Of a DNA stretch of 64,000 nt, positions 58,137 to 64,000 are shown piece after piece; within the stretch, counting starts at the first letter, position 1, and each line of letters begins with the position of its first letter. The DNA lies in contig JBKJNY010000109.1 in assembly GCA_046593355.1 (NCBI GenBank), forward strand, positions 1 through 64,000. Reading direction: 5' to 3'. Source of the stretch: SXOA01 sp046593355. GTDB lineage: Bacteria; Planctomycetota; Planctomycetia; Pirellulales; Pirellulaceae. The position numbers and the translations under genes are program-made. The notes under the pieces are model-generated. The model ran no database searches. It was given only the letters and a program-made list of their open reading frames with translations, and was not told where the DNA came from.

Positions 58137-59570
58137 ATGATTTTCGGCAAAAAGCCGCAACAGATGGGTCCCCCTTGGGGAATGGGTCCGCCGGTGGAGA
58201 TGGTTCCTACCGTTCCCCTGCAGAACATGGCCCAGTCGCTGCTGATTGAAGCCCGCCAGCATCCGGGCTTCGGCCTGGCCCGCATCTTCCTGGCGGAAGG
58301 CATCGATAACCGTGCCGAGCGGATCATGCTCGATTTCACGGCCCAGACGGTCGCGTTCCGCTACCAGATTGACAGCGTGTGGCTCAACATGGGGCCGCTG
58401 GTTCCCTATCCGCCCCCTCCCAAGCACAAAGGCCCGCTTCCCATGGGCCCGCCGACGCGCGAAATGGGGGACATGGCGCTGTGGGTGCTGAAAAAGATCG
58501 CCAATCTCAAGCCGGAGGATCGCCGGAGCAAGCAGGAAGGGAAGTTCCGCGCCGAGTTCCTGGGGCACAAGTTCGATACGACCATCGTCAGTCAGGGGAC
58601 GCAGGCCGGCGAGCGGGTGCTGATTTCCTTCGTGCCCATCATCAAGGGCGGCGGCGTCCGCACGCTCGAAGAGCTGGGGATGCGCGACAAGCTCCGCGAC
58701 CAGGTGAAGGAGCTGATTGGTCCGGGGACCAAGGGCATGGTCGTGATGTGCGCTATGCCCCAGGACGGACTTTCCAGCCTGTGGGCGGGGACGCTCCGCA
58801 GCACCGACCGCCTGATGCGGGATTTTGTGTCGCTGCAGGACCAGGACCATCCCGAACCGGACGTAGAGAACATCGAAATAATTAAGTGCAACTTTGCCGA
58901 AGGGGAAACGCCCGACAAGCGCCTGCAGAAAGTGCTGCTGCGTCAGCCGGAAGTGCTGCTGGCACCGAATGTTCCCAACGCGGAAACGGTCGATGGGTAT
59001 TGCAAACAAGCCAACGTGGAAGAGCCCAAACTGACGATCATCAGCACGCGCGCCAAGGACTCCGTGGATGGCCTGCTGCGAGTGCTGGCGATGGGGGTGA
59101 ATAAAGAGCTGTTTGCGAAATCCGTAACCGGCATCGTTTACACCCGCCTGATCCGCCGCTTGTGCGAGGTCTGCCGCGAACCCATCCAGCCCACCCCGCA
59201 GTTGTTGCAGCGCCTGGGGATTCCGCAGGGGCGAGTATCCGTCCTGTTCCGAGAAAAGCAGCCCCCACCCCCGCTGCCGCCGGGAGTCGCGCCGCCCGAG
59301 CCGCCGAAGCCGAAAAAGGGAGAACCCCCGCCGCCACCGCTCATCTGCCCGGCCTGCCGCGGCCTGGGATACAAAGGGCGGGTGGGTCTGTTTGAAGTCC
59401 TGATGATCGACGACAAGATTCGCCAGGCGCTGCTCAGTGATCCGCGGCCCGACACCATCCGCCAGTTGGCCCGCCAAGCCGGCAACCGCACGCTCCAGGA
59501 AGAAGGCATCCTGCTACTGGCGATGGGGGGAACCTCCCTGACCGAATTGCAGCGCGTGCTCAAGCAGTAG
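58137..59570 (+). CDS. PilB/GspE-like protein without a P-loop (probable pseudo-ATPase)
   Basis: 477 aa. The N-terminal GspE-like domain holds LLIEARQHPGFGLARIFLAEGI and a 2-D-fold region. Where PilB/GspE has GPTGSGKTT there is GPGTKGMVVMCAMPQDGLSS, with no GKT/S. A Walker-B-like region is also altered (PEVLLAPNVPNAE for DPDIxxxGEIRD). The C-terminal zinc site is kept: CEVCREP and CPACRGLGYKGRVGLFEVL, with a Pro-rich insert of about 40 residues between the pairs. The fold is likely kept while ATP hydrolysis is lost. It may regulate or scaffold the pilT-linked machine next door. Confidence 0.8.
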   Translation: MIFGKKPQQMGPPWGMGPPVEMVPTVPLQNMAQSLLIEARQHPGFGLARIFLAEGIDNRAERIMLDFTAQTVAFRYQIDSVWLNMGPLVPYPPPPKHKGPLPMGPPTREMGDMALWVLKKIANLKPEDRRSKQEGKFRAEFLGHKFDTTIVSQGTQAGERVLISFVPIIKGGGVRTLEELGMRDKLRDQVKELIGPGTKGMVVMCAMPQDGLSSLWAGTLRSTDRLMRDFVSLQDQDHPEPDVENIEIIKCNFAEGETPDKRLQKVLLRQPEVLLAPNVPNAETVDGYCKQANVEEPKLTIISTRAKDSVDGLLRVLAMGVNKELFAKSVTGIVYTRLIRRLCEVCREPIQPTPQLLQRLGIPQGRVSVLFREKQPPPPLPPGVAPPEPPKPKKGEPPPPPLICPACRGLGYKGRVGLFEVLMIDDKIRQALLSDPRPDTIRQLARQAGNRTLQEEGILLLAMGGTSLTELQRVLKQ

Positions 59571-59647
59571 AACGACCACCACCCGAACCAGCCGCTGGCT
59601 CATCGCGTAGATGGTCCGGTGAATAGCAGCCGAGGCACCTGATTCGC

Positions 59648-60373
59648 ATGTCCCCCATGAAAGCCCCTCCTGAAGCCCCGACAGACGACGGGCCCCTGCC
59701 CATCCAAGAGTATCGCGCGGTCAGCGTGTGGGCCATGGCGGCGCTGGGACTGGGTCTGCTGTCGGGAATCTCGGTTTTCTCGCCCCTCTTGGGGATCGTT
59801 CCCCTGGTGGCGTTGGTCATCGGCGGCTATGCGCTGCGTCAGGTCAACAGGGAGGGCTTGGCCGGCCGCTGGATGGCGGTGGCGCCGCTCGTCCTGGCCC
59901 CGCTGTTCCTAGGCTGGGGATGCTCGCGGGAATTCTCCCGGCGGGAGATATTTGTCGCTCATGCCCGCGAATTCGCCGACGATTGCCTCAGCATCCTGAA
60001 CCGAAACGAGCCGTATTTTGCCCACCAGATGTTTGTGGACAAAAAGCAGCGCCTGGATCCCCACCTGAACTTTGAAATTGCGTACCAAGCTAACGAAAAT
60101 GCGACGCAAGAGTACCAGAGGTTTATTGGCACCAGCCCCTTCAAAGATATCCTGTTGGCGGCTCCCCATGTCAAATTTCAGTTCGAAGACCATCTCCTGC
60201 ACAAGCACTACGACGATCTTACCGACGTGGTCACTCTGCAGTACACCTATCAGACCCCGGGCGCGGGAAAAGAGCGGTTCTGGATCACCGTGCGGCGAAC
60301 GTACAGCAACTACACCGGCCAGGCGGACTGGCGGATGTCGGAAGCATCCGTCATAAAACCTCGCGGCAGTTAG
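59648..60373 (+). CDS. hypothetical membrane protein
   Basis: 241 aa. Two or three transmembrane helices lie in the N-terminal half (VWAMAALGLGLLSGISVF, LLGIVPLVALVIGGYAL, MAVAPLVLAPLFLGWG), with a DUF4190-like look around the first two. The C-terminal 140 residues are soluble, with no recognised domain. It begins 77 bp after the PilB-like gene on the same strand. Confidence 0.7.
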   Translation: MSPMKAPPEAPTDDGPLPIQEYRAVSVWAMAALGLGLLSGISVFSPLLGIVPLVALVIGGYALRQVNREGLAGRWMAVAPLVLAPLFLGWGCSREFSRREIFVAHAREFADDCLSILNRNEPYFAHQMFVDKKQRLDPHLNFEIAYQANENATQEYQRFIGTSPFKDILLAAPHVKFQFEDHLLHKHYDDLTDVVTLQYTYQTPGAGKERFWITVRRTYSNYTGQADWRMSEASVIKPRGS

Positions 60374-60460
60374 TGCGATGAAAGCCCGGCCCCTTATTGC
60401 CTCCGTCAAAACGACTCCCGTCCCCTTTTTTCTCCCCTTTTTTCTCCCAACGGAGTCCCC

Positions 60461-60485
60461 CCCACTGCCTGGCGTAGGCAGTGGG
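60461..60485. repeat. 10-bp perfect hairpin
   Basis: CCCACTGCCT, loop GGCGT, AGGCAGTGGG. Just upstream the CCCCTTTTTTCTCC pieces at 60422-60447 are two near-identical tandem units, and ACGACTCCCGTCCCC (about 60411-60425) looks like a degenerate half of the 72-bp palindrome family. Confidence 0.6.
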
Positions 60486-60531
60486 CGGGGATCATCCGAG
60501 TCCCATCGATCTGGCAGTCCAGGTCGGTGGA

Positions 60532-60924
60532 TCAACGACCCTGGATCATCGTGATCCATTTCAAGGTGTTCAGTGGATCATCGAGACCGTTCGAACGTGC
60601 CTCACGAATTCGCTCGGTCGAAACACTCAGGTAGGTCGCCAAGTCCTTGACGCTGACGTTGTGCTCCTTCATCAACTGGCATAACTCCTCACCCGAGATC
60701 TGGGTCGGATACTCCCCTGTGGGCAGAGTAGATCCAACTGCCCCGGCACCGGACAATTGAGGGATGGCCCCCGCCTCGACCGCCGAACATTCCCTCACGG
60801 CTGACATCGGCATCAATTGCTCCTCATTGGTGTCCTGCCAGATGACACGGCAGTTTTTCGTCCCCCGACGTTTCACCCTGCAGAACCGGACGTTCGAGCC
60901 GTCAACATACTTCGCGAATCTCAT
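60532..60924 (-). CDS. small HTH-like protein, 130 aa
   Basis: Starts MRFAKYVDGSNVRFCRVKRRG at ATG 60924 with GGAGAAGG 5-12 bases upstream. The C-terminal half has a helix-turn-helix-like segment (ELCQLMKEHNVSVKDLATYL, SVSTERIREAR), so DNA binding is plausible. No named family. It is divergent from the gene at 61221. Confidence 0.65.
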   Translation of the reverse strand: MRFAKYVDGSNVRFCRVKRRGTKNCRVIWQDTNEEQLMPMSAVRECSAVEAGAIPQLSGAGAVGSTLPTGEYPTQISGEELCQLMKEHNVSVKDLATYLSVSTERIREARSNGLDDPLNTLKWITMIQGR

Positions 60925-61220
60925 CAGCCTTCTCCTTGTGAAAAGAAAACAACTAAACTCACCCGACAAGGAATGAACCACTCTGTGTCGGGCAACTGAA
61001 GGATTCGCCTCATTCGTGGATATCCATTGAAATGGGAACGGTAAAAACAGCCCTGTTCGATTGAGCGCATCTCCGGTTCCAAGGCCAGGCGGCTTCACTT
61101 CGCGAGGCAGTACCCCGTTGCCCGCGCAAATGCTATGGTTAGAAGTATCAGTTTTCCCGCCGCCGGCGAATTTCACTTTTGCCCCACGTTGACAGCCGAT
61201 TGGAAGAAAGGAGGACATAA
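60925..61220. other. divergent intergenic region
   Basis: No gene seen. It should hold the promoters of both flanking small genes. A short inverted repeat CCCGACA/TGTCGGG lies near 60962-60992. No clear -10/-35 pair was identified. Confidence 0.45.
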
Positions 61221-61565
61221 ATGTCAAAAGTGCTCAGCTTCGCAGATGCTCTTGACACTTGGATGAAAGAACACCTGGCGTCGACAGACTCGGTCACGAT
61301 TGCATGGCCTAAATTCGAGCAGGATGTTAAGGATGCTCTGAGGTCAATGCAAAAAGGCCTTAGTCCCAGCTTGAAGTGGATGCGCAAGGACAGATTGGGA
61401 AGAGATGCTTTCGAGAGTGAGTTTGCTAACATTGAAGCGAAACAGGATCTTTGGGGACTCTCTATCGAACGGCAGGCAGACTCGGTCAAGATAACGCGAG
61501 TTGGCAAAAGGTCTAAAGTTGTTGATGATCCGAAGTTTCCCGCTACGAGAAGTGACGTTACTTAA
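61221..61565 (+). CDS. hypothetical protein, 114 aa
   Basis: Starts MSKVLSFADALDTWMKE; the ribosome site GAAAGGAGG lies 7-15 bases upstream, which fixes ATG 61221. Helical and charged; no family recognised. It ends 16 bp before the SUMF1-type gene and is likely its operon partner. The base composition is more A/T-rich than that of the genes up to 60 kb. Confidence 0.7.
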   Translation: MSKVLSFADALDTWMKEHLASTDSVTIAWPKFEQDVKDALRSMQKGLSPSLKWMRKDRLGRDAFESEFANIEAKQDLWGLSIERQADSVKITRVGKRSKVVDDPKFPATRSDVT

Positions 61566-61581
61566 TGAAGGGTGGAAAGTG

Positions 61582-64000
61582 ATGGGTAATAGTCAATTCG
61601 ACCCCTACTACACTTGGCTTGGAATTCCACCCAGCGAGCAGCCTCCAAGTCACTATCGACTCCTGGGAATCCAGGTTTACGAAGCGAACACTAGAGTCAT
61701 CGACAACGCTGCCGACCGGCAGATGATGCATCTGCGTTCTTTCCAAAACGGCCCGCAGTCTGATTTGTCACAACGGCTTCTCAATGAGGTCGCGGCAGCA
61801 AGAATCTGTTTACACGACCCACTGCGAAAAGCTGCTTACGATGGCGCTTTGCGGCGTCTCGAAAATCCCAACCCGCCACCAGTGACCTCATCGATCAGTG
61901 TTCCTCACTCGGGGCCTAACGCACCACCACTGACTCACGTTAGCAGCAAACAGTCAAGACCTTCGCCGGCTAGGAATGCAGCCCTTGAGATTGCAAAGAT
62001 TGTCGTCGGTGGCATAGTGGGAATAATCGTGGCTGCGTTCATTCTTCAATTCGCGGTTGGCGTCAATTTGATGGACTGGAGCGCAAAGGCGCAGAATGAT
62101 CGAGAAAATGGTCCAAAATCTGTTTCGAAAGAGTCATTGCAGAAACCAGCAGCAAAAAGTGACTCCCCGGCTTCGAGTACAACACCCTCTTCTCTGCCCC
62201 CCATCGTACCAGAACAGCCGCCGGTCATCGTAGCGCCGCCTCCGGCAGTTCCTCCGGTTGCCGTAATAAAGGACGAGTCTACTAGTGAGACACTTCGTAA
62301 AAGCGACTTGGCTCCTGAAACAGCGGGCGCATTAACGAGCGGAGGGGAAGAGGGTACACAGTTCAAGTTGGTGTACTGCCCGCCTGGAAAGTTCCTGATG
62401 GGAAGTCCGGTGACCGACATGGAAGCACTAGACCGCGAAAAGCCCCAGGTGCTGGTTACGCTCACGCGAGGTTTTTGGCTAGGGCAGACGGTGGTCACTC
62501 AGGGTGAGTGGAAGCGCGTGATGGGCACAGAGCCGTGGATAGGAATCCAATACGTGAAAGAAGGAGACCGTTACCCCGCGACTATGGTGAGTTGGGACGA
62601 TGCGGTGGCCTATTGCGAGAAGCTGACACAACGGGAACGGAAATCGGGGCGATTGCCCAAGGACGAGTCGTATAGATTACCGTCAGAGACGGAATGGGAA
62701 TATGCCTGCCGCGCCGACACGAAGTTTGCCTACTCGTTTGGGGATAAGCCTGACCACTTGGAGGATTATGGCTGGTTCAATAAGAACTCTCATGACGCTG
62801 GAGAAGTATATGCACATCAAGTTGCCCAAAAAAAAGCGAACCCGTGGGGACTTTTTGACATGCATGGGAACGTGCTTGAATGGTGCACAGACTTTTACGC
62901 CGACAAACTGCCCGGTGAGACTGATCCAGTGGTTACTGTCGGAGGTAACCAACGGGTTTTACGCGGGGGAAGTTGGAGCTTCATTGCGTTCGCCTGCCGG
63001 TCGGCGAATCGTGACAGTGCATCACCGGACTCCCGCAGCAACGGTACTGGCTTTCGTGTTGCTCGGAGCAGGTTCGGCACAGAGCCTTCTGTGCCGGACG
63101 AAGGCGTGACAGTTGGCACACCAGAGCCACCCAAGATCACGAGGATTGCAGTGCCAGACGCAGCCACCCTCGTGGCTGCGAGGACGAAGCTTAAGGAGAC
63201 ATTCGGAGATATTGCAAAGAGTAAGAACCCGCAAGATAGGCAGAAACTGTCCGCGGACATGCGAGGGGCGGCCGATTCGGAAAAGGACTCAGTCATTCGC
63301 TACGCACTTCTCGATGCAGCCCGGCGTTTGGCGATGGCGGCGGAGGATGTCCAGGCCGCCTTGCTCGTCACCGATGAGCTTGTCAAGCAATATGAAATCG
63401 ACCCACTCGACGCACAGTTGGCCACCTTGAAACTCGCTGCGGGGACGACGATGCCGGCACCCACATGGGAGACGACTACCGCCGCGGCCATTAATCTTTC
63501 CAGGAAAAGCCTGAAGTCTGCGAGGGAGGATATCGCTGATGGTGCTTCGCTCTTAGCGATAGACTTTGCTGCGAAAGGAAAGAACTTGGATCAGCGTAGG
63601 CAGGCCAAGCAAATACGGGCCGATGTGCTGGACTTTCGAAAACTGTCCGCGACCGCTAAGGAAGCCGAACGGATATTAATGACTACGCCGGAAGATTCGG
63701 CTGCGAACTTGACTCTTGGTAAGTGGTATTGCTTCGTGCTGGCCGATTGGAGCAAGGGGATCGCCTATCTGGAGAAGTCCGGCAATCCCTTATTTGTGAC
63801 CGCCGCCCAAAAGGAAAAGGACCCCAAGAACAGTCTTGCGATTGCTGACGCTTGGTATGACGCCCTTGCCGAATTGAAAGAATATGAAAAGGCTGCTGCC
63901 CAAATGCGTTCGTTTGACTTCTATTCCAAGGCCGCGACCGAAAGTTCCGGTTTGGATGCGTTGCGAGCGTCCCGGCGGATACAGGAATTGAGGGCTCTCG
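61582..64000 (+). CDS. formylglycine-generating-enzyme (SUMF1)-type membrane protein, partial
   Basis: Open from ATG 61582 to the window end, 806 codons, no stop. The N-terminus FDPYYTWLGIPPSEQPPSHYRLLGI is the J-domain-like region known from planctomycete proteins (about residues 5-95). A transmembrane helix (IVVGGIVGIIVAAFILQFAV) is near residues 135-155. After a Pro/Ser linker the SUMF1/FGE-like domain starts at FKLVYCPPGKFLMGSP, with VVTQGEWKRVMG, YRLPSETEWEYACR, NPWGLFDMHGNVLEWC and VLRGGSWSF. A helical region of 290 or more residues follows. The activity of such SUMF1-type domains in planctomycetes is not established. Confidence 0.85.
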   Translation, partial: MGNSQFDPYYTWLGIPPSEQPPSHYRLLGIQVYEANTRVIDNAADRQMMHLRSFQNGPQSDLSQRLLNEVAAARICLHDPLRKAAYDGALRRLENPNPPPVTSSISVPHSGPNAPPLTHVSSKQSRPSPARNAALEIAKIVVGGIVGIIVAAFILQFAVGVNLMDWSAKAQNDRENGPKSVSKESLQKPAAKSDSPASSTTPSSLPPIVPEQPPVIVAPPPAVPPVAVIKDESTSETLRKSDLAPETAGALTSGGEEGTQFKLVYCPPGKFLMGSPVTDMEALDREKPQVLVTLTRGFWLGQTVVTQGEWKRVMGTEPWIGIQYVKEGDRYPATMVSWDDAVAYCEKLTQRERKSGRLPKDESYRLPSETEWEYACRADTKFAYSFGDKPDHLEDYGWFNKNSHDAGEVYAHQVAQKKANPWGLFDMHGNVLEWCTDFYADKLPGETDPVVTVGGNQRVLRGGSWSFIAFACRSANRDSASPDSRSNGTGFRVARSRFGTEPSVPDEGVTVGTPEPPKITRIAVPDAATLVAARTKLKETFGDIAKSKNPQDRQKLSADMRGAADSEKDSVIRYALLDAARRLAMAAEDVQAALLVTDELVKQYEIDPLDAQLATLKLAAGTTMPAPTWETTTAAAINLSRKSLKSAREDIADGASLLAIDFAAKGKNLDQRRQAKQIRADVLDFRKLSATAKEAERILMTTPEDSAANLTLGKWYCFVLADWSKGIAYLEKSGNPLFVTAAQKEKDPKNSLAIADAWYDALAELKEYEKAAAQMRSFDFYSKAATESSGLDALRASRRIQELRAL

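Noticed and set aside
58083..59477. 464-aa minus-strand open frame opposite the PilB-like gene
   Set aside because: It has no recognisable domain and follows the codon positions of the PilB-like gene; a GC-driven shadow.

Overview
The window is high-GC bacterial chromosome and almost certainly comes from a planctomycete, probably of the Pirellulales/Gemmatales kind. Indicators are a DUF1501 Tat-signal protein, an RpoA operon without rpsD, a glycine-rich Rho, a beta-RFAP synthase (tetrahydromethanopterin pathway), a formylglycine-generating-enzyme-like protein with the planctomycete DPYYTWLGIPP-type N-terminus, and very many palindromic intergenic repeats. The genus cannot be fixed from the sequence alone.

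Layout. 1-7.4 kb: partial rho, a secreted thioredoxin/YHS protein, an SDR oxidoreductase, an isocitrate/isopropylmalate-type dehydrogenase, a Uma2 nuclease-fold protein, a PHB-depolymerase-like esterase and a C4 zinc-ribbon coiled-coil protein. 7.4-11.1 kb: dnaG-rpoD with a strong intrinsic terminator. 11.5-17.8 kb: an amidinotransferase-fold enzyme, an HSP90/TPR pair and recG. 17.8-20.8 kb: a small remnant island with an orphan protein, a repeat cluster, a broken tyrosine integrase and tRNA-Val(CAC). 20.9-37.7 kb: a complete 14-gene complex I operon (nuoA-N) followed by a LutA-like Fe-S protein. 38-41.3 kb: a DUF433/DUF5615 toxin-antitoxin-like pair, a membrane protein and a DUF1501 protein. 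41.3-44.4 kb: the alpha ribosomal operon rpmJ-rpsM-rpsK-rpoA-rplQ. 44.4-60.4 kb: a mixed region with a metallopeptidase-like protein, a solute-binding lipoprotein, beta-RFAP synthase, a PadR regulator and its partner, a TIGR00300 (LOR/SDH, ornithine cyclodeaminase-like) protein, a cyclophilin lipoprotein, a ceramidase-like protein, hisF, pilT and a PilB-like pseudo-ATPase. 60.5-64 kb: lower-GC small genes and a partial SUMF1 protein.

The most unusual feature is how much of the DNA between genes, and some of the DNA inside them, is made of repeats. Arrays of 7-bp units abut the start codon of four genes (11493, nuoD, nuoG, nuoI) in exact register with the ATG. A four-helix-bundle (S23/TIGR02436) gene with 36-bp terminal inverted repeats sits between nuoC and nuoD, and its right repeat is itself one of these 7-bp arrays. 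Palindromic elements lie in frame inside nuoN and at the end of nuoM, a long direct repeat lies in nuoJ, and a repeat half forms part of a lipoprotein signal peptide. A 143-bp MITE-like element with 20-bp terminal inverted repeats and flanking 11-bp direct repeats sits just upstream of the rpmJ promoter. A CRP/FNR-type TGTGA-N6-TCACA dyad overlaps the likely nuo promoter.
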